64,000 nt of DNA from an uncultured Aliiroseovarius sp. (GTDB lineage Bacteria > Pseudomonadota > Alphaproteobacteria > Rhodobacterales > Rhodobacteraceae), in assembly GCF_947497285.1 (NCBI RefSeq), contig NZ_CANMFT010000006.1:62001-126000 (forward strand). Reading direction: 5' to 3'. Below the pieces are notes generated by a model that was given only the letters and a program-made list of their open reading frames with translations, searched no databases and was not told the origin of the DNA. Shown here in pieces: positions 18,440-26,879 of this stretch. Made by a program: the position numbers and the translations under genes. How positions within the stretch are numbered: position 1 is the stretch's first letter; every line of letters starts with the position of its first letter.

Positions 18440-18765
18440 CGCTGATGATCCAGGGCATTCAATGCAGGCGACGAGGCGATCATCCAGCCTTCGAAGGTGA
18501 CGTCATCTGCCGTGCCATCGCGGATGACAAGCCACGCATAGGCGTCGCCTGACGGGTTGTCGGTCGGATAACGGCATTCGCCAAGCGTCACGCGCAAATT
18601 ACCAATTTCGACCGTATCGCCCACATTCATTGTGAAATCGGTCGGTTCGCCTGAAACCTTGTCCAGACCACGCAACATAGCCCCGGTCGCCTTGCCGGTT
18701 TGGGCCACGGCCGCCGCGCCGGCCCCGATGAGGCAAACTGTCAAAAACGCAGCGCGCAAGATCAA
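18403..18765 (-). CDS. DUF2155 domain periplasmic protein
   Basis: A 120-residue protein with a cleavable signal peptide (AAFLTVCLIGAGAAAVAQ) and the DUF2155 core (MLRGLDKVSGEPTDFTMNVG, then LRVTLGECRYP and WVLRCVTE). The pair of Cys may form a disulphide. The role is unknown; in alphaproteobacteria it lies beside accBC/aat and mla-type genes as here. It starts with TTG at 18765, and that TTG shares bases with the mlaD stop (TTGA). The 3' end is antisense to the end of aat. Confidence 0.85.
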   Translation of the reverse strand: MILRAAFLTVCLIGAGAAAVAQTGKATGAMLRGLDKVSGEPTDFTMNVGDTVEIGNLRVTLGECRYPTDNPSGDAYAWLVIRDGTADDVTFEGWMIASSPALNALDHQRYDVWVLRCVTE

Positions 18766-19217
18766 TTGCTGTCCTCGCTGCCAGCGACAAACTTCATCAA
18801 CAGCTGCACGAGGCTTACGGACCCCTGCGTGTCTTCAATCTCGGCCCCGGGCTCAAGGTTGAAGGGCGACCCACCGGGCAGAAGTTCCACATAGGACCCG
18901 CCCAATAACCCCTCGGACGAGATGATTGCAGCTGTGTCTTCCGGCAGGGCAACGTCGGATTGCACCGTGAAGCCCGTGATCGCGCGGTAGGTTTCAGGGT
19001 TCAGCGCGATGTTCGTCACCGCCCCTACCTTGACCCCACCAAGGCGCACATCAGTCCCGACCGAGATCCCGTCGGCCGTCCGGAAAGACGCGCTGTAAGC
19101 GTGACTGCTGCCTGCCCCGGACAAACCCACAATTTGGCCTGCATATAGGAAAAACCCGACAGCTGCGGCCAGAACGGCACTGCCTGTGATCACTTCAGTT
19201 GTATGGCTATCGCTCAT
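18762..19217 (-). CDS. mlaD: MCE-domain lipid transport protein (MlaD-like)
   Basis: A 151-residue single-span protein. An N-terminal transmembrane helix (about residues 9-30) is followed by an MCE domain (YSASFRTADGISVGTDVRLG, then GLLGGSYVELLPGG). MlaD hexamers form the periplasmic ring of the Mla system that moves phospholipids between the membranes. The other mla genes are not in this window. It is coupled to the DUF2155 gene. Confidence 0.88.
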   Translation of the reverse strand: MSDSHTTEVITGSAVLAAAVGFFLYAGQIVGLSGAGSSHAYSASFRTADGISVGTDVRLGGVKVGAVTNIALNPETYRAITGFTVQSDVALPEDTAAIISSEGLLGGSYVELLPGGSPFNLEPGAEIEDTQGSVSLVQLLMKFVAGSEDSN

Positions 19218-19262
19218 GCCAGCCTCTCTTGGTCCGGAAAGATAGACTTGGGCCGTGCCAGA

Positions 19263-19637
19263 TTATTCCGGCTGCCATGCCTCATAGTCACGACGTTTGG
19301 TAGGCTCGACCTGATGCAACGACCCTGCGGGCACATAGGCCAGTGCAGAACCTGTCTTGTTGACCTGATGCGGCTTTTCCCACGCTTTATGGGTCAGCGG
19401 CGCGTCTGCCGGGCTGTTGTCAAACGTGTGGTGCAGCCAGCCATGCCAGGCCGGGCTGACGCGGCTTGCCTCAGGCTCGCCGTTGAAAATCACCCAGCGT
19501 CGTTTGTCGTCCCGATCGCGATAGAAGACATTGCCTTGCTCATCTTCACCCACCTTCACACCTTTGCGCCAGGTGAACAGACGGGTGCCGATGGTTTCGC
19601 GGTGATACCAAGTCAGCAGGGACAAGATGAAACGCAT
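19263..19637 (-). CDS. NADH:ubiquinone oxidoreductase accessory subunit, NDUFA12 family
   Basis: A 124-residue homologue of the complex I accessory subunit NDUFA12/B17.2. Family blocks visible are [47 protein letters not shown] and [11 protein letters not shown]. The bacterial form is characteristic of alphaproteobacteria, which helps the taxonomic call. The start follows GGAG. It stands 45 bp upstream of mlaD on the same strand. Confidence 0.92.
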   Translation of the reverse strand: MRFILSLLTWYHRETIGTRLFTWRKGVKVGEDEQGNVFYRDRDDKRRWVIFNGEPEASRVSPAWHGWLHHTFDNSPADAPLTHKAWEKPHQVNKTGSALAYVPAGSLHQVEPTKRRDYEAWQPE

Positions 19638-19762
19638 GTCAGTCTCCGGTTTAGCTTTGTCTTGATATGGCCCAACCAGCCGCGAAGGTCCAGTGCTTTG
19701 CGACGCAATGCGCCGCCTTTGCGCGATTTGCGGCTGCTTTTGGGACCGGACACCCAGCCTGC

Positions 19763-19790
19763 AAAAAAGCCATCGCGGCTGCGATGGCTT
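19763..19790 (-). terminator. Terminator downstream of clpX
   Basis: A perfect 10-bp stem: AAGCCATCGC at 19767-19776 and GCGATGGCTT at 19781-19790, with a GGCT loop. Six A residues at 19763-19768 give the U-tract in minus-strand orientation. It lies 40 bp after the clpX stop. Confidence 0.85.
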
Positions 19791-19829
19791 CTTTTTGTCA
19801 GGCGATGCCGTGTTTCAGAGCCAGGCGTG

Positions 19830-21101
19830 TCAGCTTGCGCTGACTTCTTCCTTTGGCCCTTCGGCATAAATGATCAGCGGTTTGGCGTCCGAGGTCACAG
19901 CCTCTTCGTTCACCACAACCTCGTCGACATTTTCAAGCCCCGGAAGGTCAAACATCGTATCCAAAAGGATATCTTCCATGATCGACCGCAGTCCGCGCGC
20001 ACCCGTCTTGCGTTCGATGGCGCGCTTCGAGATGGCCATCAAGGCATCATCGGTGAAGGTCAGTTGCGTATTTTCCAGATCAAACAGTCGCTGGTATTGC
20101 TTCACCAGCGCGTTCTTGGGTTGCGTCAGGATGGTGACAAGCGCGTCTGAATCCAGATCTTCCAGCGTCGCGATGACCGGCAAACGTCCAACGAATTCCG
20201 GGATCAAACCGAATTTCAACAGGTCTTCTGGCTCCAGTTCCTTGAACACTTCGCCAACGCCACGTTCATCACTGACACGCACATCCGCGCCGAAACCCAT
20301 CGCCGAGCCCTTGCCACGCTGTTCGATGATCTTGTCGAGCCCTGCAAAGGCACCGCCACAGATGAACAGGATGTTGGTCGTGTCCACTTGCAGGAATTCC
20401 TGTTGCGGGTGCTTGCGCCCGCCTTGCGGCGGAACCGAAGCGACCGTGCCCTCCATGATCTTCAACAGCGCCTGTTGCACGCCCTCGCCTGACACGTCGC
20501 GGGTGATCGAGGGGTTGTCGGACTTGCGGGTGATCTTGTCGACCTCGTCGATATAAACGATGCCGCGTTGGGCGCGTTCAACATTGTATTCCGAGGCCTG
20601 AAGCAGTTTCAGGATGATGTTTTCCACGTCCTCGCCCACATACCCCGCTTCCGTCAGCGTGGTGGCATCGGCCATGGTGAAAGGCACATCCAGAATGCGG
20701 GCCAGAGTTTGCGCCAGAAGCGTCTTGCCGCAGCCCGTCGGACCGATCAGCATGATGTTGGATTTGGCCAGTTCAATCTCATCCCCAGCGGAAGCCGCAT
20801 GGTTCAAACGTTTGTAGTGGTTGTGGACCGCGACTGACAAAACCCGCTTTGCGTGGCTTTGTCCGATGACATAGTCATCGAGCACTTCACAAATCTCCAT
20901 CGGTGTCGGCACACCATCAGCGGCCTTCAGGCCAGATGACTTCGTTTCCTCACGGATTATATCCATGCACAGTTCAACACATTCATCACAGATGAACACT
21001 GTCGGACCTGCAATTAGTTTCCGCACCTCGTGCTGGCTCTTGCCGCAGAACGAGCAATATAGGGTGTTCTTGCTGTCGCCAGAGGAGTTGTTCGCCATCA
21101 T
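19830..21101 (-). CDS. clpX: ATP-dependent Clp protease ATP-binding subunit
   Basis: A 423-residue AAA+ unfoldase of normal length. The N-terminal zinc-binding domain has Cys16, Cys19, Cys38 and Cys41. The AAA+ module shows Walker A GPTGCGKT, Walker [11 protein letters not shown] and the GYVGEDVE pore loop. It delivers substrates to ClpP. AGGACAAG precedes tandem ATG codons. It follows clpP on the same strand with 160 bp between them, a gap containing a G/C-rich hairpin at 21237-21254. Confidence 0.98.
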   Translation of the reverse strand: MMANNSSGDSKNTLYCSFCGKSQHEVRKLIAGPTVFICDECVELCMDIIREETKSSGLKAADGVPTPMEICEVLDDYVIGQSHAKRVLSVAVHNHYKRLNHAASAGDEIELAKSNIMLIGPTGCGKTLLAQTLARILDVPFTMADATTLTEAGYVGEDVENIILKLLQASEYNVERAQRGIVYIDEVDKITRKSDNPSITRDVSGEGVQQALLKIMEGTVASVPPQGGRKHPQQEFLQVDTTNILFICGGAFAGLDKIIEQRGKGSAMGFGADVRVSDERGVGEVFKELEPEDLLKFGLIPEFVGRLPVIATLEDLDSDALVTILTQPKNALVKQYQRLFDLENTQLTFTDDALMAISKRAIERKTGARGLRSIMEDILLDTMFDLPGLENVDEVVVNEEAVTSDAKPLIIYAEGPKEEVSAS

Positions 21102-21261
21102 CTTGTCCTATTGGGTCCCGAAGGGATCCGGTTTGCGACCAAATCGGCCGCGTTCTTTATCCGTCGCGCCAAGCTTAGGGCAGTGACCGGACAGGCACAA
21201 TCCGGTTTTTCCCGCTTGCCCGCCCGGTGTGACATCGCCGGGGCATCGCCCGGCCGTGTCG

Positions 21262-21888
21262 TTATTCGTCGTCACCTTTGGCGCGGTTTTCCACGATCTC
21301 GTCGATCAGGCCCCAATCCTTCGCGTCTGTTGGATCCATGAAGTTGTCACGTTCCAACGCTTCGACCACCGCCTTCAGCTTCTGCCCGGTATGCTTCACG
21401 TAGATGTTGTTCAGCCGGTCTTTTAGCTTCTGAGTTTCTTGCGCATGGATCATGATATCAGTGGCTTGCCCCTGATACCCGCCCGAGGGCTGGTGCACCA
21501 TGATGCGGCTGTTGGGCAGCGAATAACGCATGCCAGTTTCGCCTGCCGCCAGCAAAAGCGACCCCATTGATGCGGCTTGCCCGATCACAAGGGTCGAAAC
21601 CTTCGGCTTGATGTATTGCATCGTGTCATAAATCGACAGGCCAGACGTCACCACGCCCCCCGGCGAATTGATATACATCGAGATTTCTTTTTTCGGGTTT
21701 TCGGCTTCAAGGTGCAGAAGCTGTGCCACGATCAAGCTGGACATGCCGTCATGCACCGGACCGGACAGGAAAATGATCCGTTCCTTCAAAAGTCGCGAGA
21801 AGATGTCATAGGCCCGTTCCCCGCGCGAGGTCTGTTCGACCACCATAGGGACAAGGGTATTCATATAGGTATCAAGTGGGTCGTGCAT
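21262..21888 (-). CDS. clpP: ATP-dependent Clp protease proteolytic subunit
   Basis: A 208-residue serine protease. The catalytic triad is Ser107 (GQAASMGS), His132 (MVHQPSGG) and Asp181 (ERDNFM), offset by ten from the E. coli numbering. The INSPGG substrate loop is present. It forms the degradation chamber used by ClpX, encoded downstream. The upstream region holds GTTAACCATTTT (minus strand, 22024-22035), which resembles a CtrA half-site. Confidence 0.97.
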   Translation of the reverse strand: MHDPLDTYMNTLVPMVVEQTSRGERAYDIFSRLLKERIIFLSGPVHDGMSSLIVAQLLHLEAENPKKEISMYINSPGGVVTSGLSIYDTMQYIKPKVSTLVIGQAASMGSLLLAAGETGMRYSLPNSRIMVHQPSGGYQGQATDIMIHAQETQKLKDRLNNIYVKHTGQKLKAVVEALERDNFMDPTDAKDWGLIDEIVENRAKGDDE

Positions 21889-22066
21889 TTCAGCCTGCTT
21901 TCATATTCACGCCAGAGCCGCTGCCGGCCCCTTCGGCAGATGTTAGTGCCGGGTCGAAGGGGCTGCAAGGGGGGCTGGCCCCCTTCACCTCGGGTCGGAT
22001 CACATTCGCTTCAGGCATGCCTCAAAATGGTTAACAAAAACTGCACGTCAAGGCGCGGTTGCTGAG

Positions 22067-22097
22067 AAAAAAAGGCGGCGCCCCTCAGGGCACCGCC
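22067..22097 (-). terminator. Strong terminator of the creatinase/ABC importer operon
   Basis: In minus-strand orientation GGCGGTGCCC (22097-22088) and GGGCGCCGCC (22083-22074) form a 10-bp stem with one G-U pair and a short loop, followed by seven T. It is 26 bp after the last permease stop. Confidence 0.85.
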
Positions 22098-22122
22098 ATG
22101 TCTCATACGATGTGTTGACCAC

Positions 22123-22977
22123 CTAGCCCGGGCTCATCCCGCGCAGGCGCTCTGAACGACGCCGAAGGATCTCCAGCGTGGTCAGCAACAGGATCGACAC
22201 GCCGACCAAAATGGTCGCCACCGCCAGAATCGTCGGGCTGATCTGTTCGCGCAGCCCAGTGAACATCTGCCACGGCAAGGTTTGCTGCTTGGCCGAGCCG
22301 ACGAAAATCACCACCACAACCTCGTCAAACGACGTGATAAAGGCGAACAATGCACCGGAAATCACGCCGGGCAGGATCAGCGGCATCTGCACGCGGAAAA
22401 AGGTTGTGACCGGATCAGCCCCCATATTGGCAGCCGCCCGCGTCAGCGACCGGTCAAACCCGACCAGCGTGGCTGTCACGGTGATGATCACAAAGGGAAT
22501 GCCCAGCGCCGCGTGCGCCAGAACAACGCCCCAATAGGTGCCCGCCAGGTTGATCTTGGAATAGAAGAAATACATCCCAGCCGCCGAAATGATCAGCGGC
22601 ACGATCATCGGAGAGATCAAAATCGCCATGATCGCACGGCGCGCGGGCACGTGTGGCTGGCTAAGCCCGATGGCGGCCAAGGTGCCAAGCGACACCGAGA
22701 TGACGGTGGCCACCGGCGCGATCTTGATCGAATTCCACATGGCGCTCTGCCAATCCGGGTTCGAGAAAAAGTCGCGATAGTGCTTCAGCGAATACCCCTC
22801 AGGGTCAAACCGAAGCATTTCCGGCGTGAAGGTGAAGAAGTTCTCAGCATTGAAGCTGAGCGGGATCACCACGGCAATCGGCGCAATCAGGAAGAAGAAG
22901 ATCACCCCACAGATCACCAGAAAGGTGTAGTGCCAAATCCGCTGGCCGGTCGTTGCATATGGAGGAAGTTTGCTCAT
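22123..22977 (-). CDS. ABC importer permease, PotC-type
   Basis: A 284-residue permease of the spermidine/putrescine class. Five to six helices are visible, and the EAA loop region reads ANMGADPVTTFFRVQMPLI. It pairs with the PotB-type permease encoded 5 bp upstream. As the last gene of the creatinase operon, it is inferred to help import creatine or a related guanidino or betaine-like compound. The substrate is not proven by sequence. Confidence 0.87.
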   Translation of the reverse strand: MSKLPPYATTGQRIWHYTFLVICGVIFFFLIAPIAVVIPLSFNAENFFTFTPEMLRFDPEGYSLKHYRDFFSNPDWQSAMWNSIKIAPVATVISVSLGTLAAIGLSQPHVPARRAIMAILISPMIVPLIISAAGMYFFYSKINLAGTYWGVVLAHAALGIPFVIITVTATLVGFDRSLTRAAANMGADPVTTFFRVQMPLILPGVISGALFAFITSFDEVVVVIFVGSAKQQTLPWQMFTGLREQISPTILAVATILVGVSILLLTTLEILRRRSERLRGMSPG

Positions 22978-22982
22978 GTCCG

Positions 22983-24257
22983 TTATCCCAGCTTCACGTT
23001 GTCAATGCCGACGATCTTGTCATAGGCCCAATAGAGCACCAGAACGACCGCCAGAAGGATGGCCCCCAGCGCCGAGGCAAGACCCCAGTTGAGGGATGTC
23101 GAAATGTGAAACGCAATCTGGTTCGAAATGAACGTTCCCTTCGTGCCGCCCACCAACGCAGGCGTGATGTAGTAGCCGATGGCCAGAATGAACACGAGGA
23201 TCGACCCCGCGCCAATGCCCGGAATGGTCTGCGGGAAATAGACCCGCCAGAAGGCCGTCCAATCCGTTGCGCCAAGGCTTTTGGCGGCGCGCAGATAGGT
23301 CGGCGGGATGGTCTGCATGACCGAATACATCGGCAAGATCATGAACGGCAGCAGGATGTGGGTCATTGCCACAATCGTGCCGAACTGGTTGTTGATGATC
23401 ACCAGCCGCGCGTCATCCGACACCAGCCCGATCCAAACGAGAATATCGTTGATTACCCCCTGTTGTTGCAGAAGGATTTTCCATGCCGACGTCCGCACTA
23501 GAAGCGATGTCCAGAACGGCAACAACACCAAGATCATCAAAAGGTTTGCCTGGCGTGTCGGAAGATTTGCCAGCAGCCACGCCACCGGATACGCCAACAC
23601 GATGCACGAGAAGGTAATCAACAATGACATCCACAACGTCCGCTTGAGCAGGTTCATGTAGATCTGTTCGCTTTCGGGACGCATCTCTGCCCCGTCTGAC
23701 CCAACTCGCATATCGACGGCATTCAGGAAATAGCCTGCGGTCACGGGTGGCGAATAGGTTTGAATGGTGCGCCAAACATCTGGGTCGGCCCAATCTTCAT
23801 TGATCTCGATCAGCGCCTCTTTCCAAGGGCCGCCGGTTTCCAGATCAAATTTCTTTGCCTTGCGTCCCGTCTTGCGGAAAACCGAGGACATGCCGGGGTT
23901 CTCATAGTTCAGACGCGTGCCGACTTTGGTGTGTGTTTTGGCCTCGGCTGCGTCTTTCAGATCGGCTGCCATCGCGGCATAAACCGCTTCTTGCGGCAAC
24001 TCACCGGATGCAGAATCCCAATCTGCCAGAGCCTTCACAGAGCGCGGCAATGTCTCGATGACGATCTTGTTTTCGACCGAGCGGTAAAGCATGTCCGCAA
24101 TCGGCAGGATAAAGCTGACCATGATAAACAACAACAACGGCGAGATGAGCAGCAGCGCGCGCATTTTCTGGCGTCTCAGCGCTTTGTTCAGACTGCGCTT
24201 TAGCGGCGTTCCATCTGCGGCCAGAACGGGGCCGCTCATTTCGGTCATATCGCTCAT
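22983..24257 (-). CDS. ABC importer permease, PotB-type with large periplasmic insertion
   Basis: A 424-residue permease, about 130 residues longer than usual PotB proteins. Helix 1 spans residues 35-57. It is followed by a hydrophilic segment of about 148 residues (58-205), predicted periplasmic, before helix 2. The remaining core is normal, with an EAA loop AKSLGATDWTAFWRVYFPQT. The insertion may contact the binding protein or substrate. It is preceded by a strong inter-gene hairpin at 24348-24369. Confidence 0.87.
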   Translation of the reverse strand: MSDMTEMSGPVLAADGTPLKRSLNKALRRQKMRALLLISPLLLFIMVSFILPIADMLYRSVENKIVIETLPRSVKALADWDSASGELPQEAVYAAMAADLKDAAEAKTHTKVGTRLNYENPGMSSVFRKTGRKAKKFDLETGGPWKEALIEINEDWADPDVWRTIQTYSPPVTAGYFLNAVDMRVGSDGAEMRPESEQIYMNLLKRTLWMSLLITFSCIVLAYPVAWLLANLPTRQANLLMILVLLPFWTSLLVRTSAWKILLQQQGVINDILVWIGLVSDDARLVIINNQFGTIVAMTHILLPFMILPMYSVMQTIPPTYLRAAKSLGATDWTAFWRVYFPQTIPGIGAGSILVFILAIGYYITPALVGGTKGTFISNQIAFHISTSLNWGLASALGAILLAVVLVLYWAYDKIVGIDNVKLG

Positions 24258-24347
24258 ATCATCCCTGTCAGCATAAGCTTGTTTTTGGTTTCGAAGCGGT
24301 CAAATTGACAAACAAATAGCGTAATATCTTCAAATGGTCGTGGGATA

Positions 24348-24369
24348 GGAGGGGCCAGACGGCCCCTCC
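24348..24369 (-). other. Intercistronic hairpin between binding-protein and permease genes
   Basis: GGAGGGGCC (24348-24356) and GGCCCCTCC (24361-24369) form a perfect 9-bp stem with a 4-base loop and no T-tract. Such hairpins after a binding-protein gene commonly protect its mRNA and lower permease expression. That role is inferred from position. Confidence 0.6.
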
Positions 24370-24381
24370 CGAAAGTCAGCC

Positions 24382-25488
24382 TTATTTGGCCAGCCAAGCT
24401 TCGAACTTAGCGTTCAGATCGTCGCGGTTATCAGCCCACCATTCATAGTCATAGACATGAACGTTGCCTGAGTTCGCAGGGTCGGTCGGCATGTGCGGCG
24501 CCATATCGATCCCCAGTTCGGCGTGTTTTCCGACCAAAGGTGCGGACGACATACGGGCCGGACCATACGAGATGTATTTCGCCTGATCAGCCAGACGCTG
24601 CGTGTCGGTTGCGAACTTCAGGAAGTCCATCACACGCGCCTTGCGGTCAGCGGGCAGGCCCGCGGGCACAACCCAACCGTCAAGGTCGAACGATTGCATA
24701 TCCCACAGCATTCCGATCGGCTGGTTTTGCTCGGCAATGGCCGAGAACAGACGACCGTTGAAGGTCGAGCCGAAGACAACTTCGCCATCTGCCAGCAGCT
24801 GAGGCGTTTCAGCACCAGCGGTCCACCAGACAACCTGATCTTTGATCGTGTCCAGTTTGGCAAGGGCTTGGTTCACGCCCTCGTCGGTGCCCAGAACGTC
24901 ATAGATCGCGTCTTTGGCAACGCCATCACAGTGCAGCGCCCATTCCACGTTGTCGATCGGACGTTTCTGCAACGCGCGTTTGCCCGGGTATTTTTCCAGA
25001 TCAAAGATGTCGCAAACCGAGGTCGGCGGAGTGTCACCCACCATATCGGTGCGATATCCGAACGTGGTCGAGTAAACGATCTGTGGGATAAAGCAATCCG
25101 ATACAAGAAGGTCACCGAAATCTTCCGAAGCCTTGGTGCCATCGGGCGCGTCAGCCAAGTCGGCGTCGTGATCGATTTCTTCGACAAGACCCTCGTCGCA
25201 CAGACGCATGGTGTCCGAAATGGTGGCGTCGACCAGATCCCAGGTTACGTTCCCGGCTTCGTTCATCGCGCGCAGTTTGGCCACGGCTTCTGCCGAGCTT
25301 TCATCCCACGTCACGCTGACCTCGGGGTGCATTTCCAGATAGGGTTCGACATAGGCCTTCAGCTGGCTGGCTTGGTAGGCCCCACCCCAGGAAACGAGGG
25401 TCATCTCGTTGGCCATATCCTCTGCCGACACCGCACCAGCGGTCGCGGTCAGGGCCGAACTGGCCAAAAGGATTTTTACAAGTTTCAT
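24382..25488 (-). CDS. ABC importer periplasmic substrate-binding protein (PotD/PotF class)
   Basis: A 368-residue binding protein with a Sec signal peptide (KILLASSALTATAGAVSA). Its type II periplasmic binding fold opens with MTLVSWGGAYQASQLKAYVE and contains DGEVVFGSTFNGRL. The class binds polyamines, but many marine homologues take other cationic or zwitterionic solutes. Its operon with creatinase makes creatine the best guess. AGGGAGAATAACGT precedes the ATG. Confidence 0.86.
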   Translation of the reverse strand: MKLVKILLASSALTATAGAVSAEDMANEMTLVSWGGAYQASQLKAYVEPYLEMHPEVSVTWDESSAEAVAKLRAMNEAGNVTWDLVDATISDTMRLCDEGLVEEIDHDADLADAPDGTKASEDFGDLLVSDCFIPQIVYSTTFGYRTDMVGDTPPTSVCDIFDLEKYPGKRALQKRPIDNVEWALHCDGVAKDAIYDVLGTDEGVNQALAKLDTIKDQVVWWTAGAETPQLLADGEVVFGSTFNGRLFSAIAEQNQPIGMLWDMQSFDLDGWVVPAGLPADRKARVMDFLKFATDTQRLADQAKYISYGPARMSSAPLVGKHAELGIDMAPHMPTDPANSGNVHVYDYEWWADNRDDLNAKFEAWLAK

Positions 25489-25599
25489 ACGTTATTCTCC
25501 CTAGTTGTCCCGTTTGGTTGATTGGGTTCGCATGAACGGGCACAAAGCGAACCTCTGGCTGTCATGTCCGGGGTCTTTTGAACCCCGGCGCATTCAGTA

Positions 25600-26700
25600 T
25601 CAGGCGTCAAGCGCGCGACAGTCGGTCGGCAGCCAGCCGATCTCGATCTGTTGACCAGGTTGCAAGCGGTCCTGGTCCGGCGCATTACGGGTCTTGATGA
25701 TGAAATCTTCATTTCCCGCCACACGCAGGCGCGTGCGGAAGATGTCGCCCATGTAAATGAACTCAAGCACTTCGGCTTTCAGGGTGTGAACACCCTTCTG
25801 CAAGCGCTCTTTGTTGTATTCAACGCGCTCTGGCCGGATCGAGACTTGCGTGCGCTCTCCGACTTTGCTGACGTTGATCGGCGTCGCGTCCAAAATCTCT
25901 CCGTCGTCAAGTTGCACGATGCAGGTTTCACCTTTGATCTCGGTCACAACACCCTCGAGCGTGTTGTTTTCACCGATAAACTGCGCAACAAAGCTGTTTT
26001 CCGGCCGCTCATAAAGTTGATCCGGTGGCGCAAGCTGCTGGATACGCCCATCGTCGAACACGGCGACATTGTCGGACATTGTCAGCGCTTCGGTCTGGTC
26101 ATGGGTCACATAAACGGTGGTGATCCCCAGCTCATGCGCCAAGTGGGTGATTTCGAACTGCATTTGCTCGCGCAGCTGCTTGTCCAGCGCGCCCAGTGGT
26201 TCGTCCATCAAGACAAGCTCGGGTTCAAACACCAGCGCGCGTGACAGTGCGATCCGCTGCTGCTGACCGCCAGACAATTGTGCCGGACGGCGACCGCCGA
26301 AATCGCCCATCTGGACCATGTCGAGCGCGCGTTTGACCTTGGCCTCGCGTTCGGATTTTCCGATCTTGCGCACTTCCAGCGGGAAGGACAGGTTTTCAGC
26401 AACCGTCATGTGAGGGAAAAGCGCGTAGTTTTGAAAAACCATCCCGATGCCGCGCTTGTGGGGTGGGATGTTGTTGATGGGCTGTCCGCCAAGGCGGATA
26501 TCGCCATGCGTCGCGGTTTCAAAACCAGCCAGCATCATCAAACACGTTGTCTTACCAGACCCTGACGGCCCAAGCATTGTGAGGAATTCGCCCTTGGCTA
26601 CTGAGAGGTTCAGGTCTTTAACGACCAGTGTTTCCCCATCATAGCTTTTCTGGACACGATCAAAAACGACGAAGCCGTCGTTGGAAGCTGTATCAGCCAA
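25600..26700 (-). CDS. ABC importer ATPase, PotA-type
   Basis: A 366-residue ABC ATPase with Walker A GPSGSGKTT, signature LSGGQQQR, Walker B LVLMDEPLGALD and a C-terminal TOBE region. The preferred start is a TTG at 26700, with GGGGGG eight bases upstream. An ATG at 26772 would add 24 residues (MKSFRGSCWLGVDKKQ onward) that do not look like the family. It energises the importer encoded downstream and follows creatinase by 180 bp. Confidence 0.87.
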   Translation of the reverse strand: MADTASNDGFVVFDRVQKSYDGETLVVKDLNLSVAKGEFLTMLGPSGSGKTTCLMMLAGFETATHGDIRLGGQPINNIPPHKRGIGMVFQNYALFPHMTVAENLSFPLEVRKIGKSEREAKVKRALDMVQMGDFGGRRPAQLSGGQQQRIALSRALVFEPELVLMDEPLGALDKQLREQMQFEITHLAHELGITTVYVTHDQTEALTMSDNVAVFDDGRIQQLAPPDQLYERPENSFVAQFIGENNTLEGVVTEIKGETCIVQLDDGEILDATPINVSKVGERTQVSIRPERVEYNKERLQKGVHTLKAEVLEFIYMGDIFRTRLRVAGNEDFIIKTRNAPDQDRLQPGQQIEIGWLPTDCRALDA

Positions 26701-26879
26701 GTGACCCCCCTGGTCTATGTTTTTTTGTTTTTTGTCGACGCCTAGCCAACACGAACCCCGAAAGGATTTCAACAGGGAATATTTAGAGCGCCGCGAAAGT
26801 TTACCTCGCAGCGCCCTCAGTCTTCACAACAATCCTACAAGAATTTTGCAAGTATGCGACTTATCGGCATATTTTTGCG

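Noticed and set aside
19613-19867. 84-codon basic minus-strand ORF between clpX and the NDUFA12-like gene
   Set aside because: It overlaps both genes and runs through the clpX terminator; there is no ribosome site and no family resemblance.
21951-21990. G/C-rich hairpin upstream of clpP as a terminator
   Set aside because: The AAGGGGG/CCCCCTT stem has no T-tract on either strand and lies upstream of clpP; a better terminator for the neighbouring operon is at 22067-22097.
26701-26772. ATG start for the PotA-type ATPase at 26772
   Set aside because: The added 24 residues are not family-like, while the TTG at 26700 has a strong GGGGGG ribosome site and starts just before the conserved domain.
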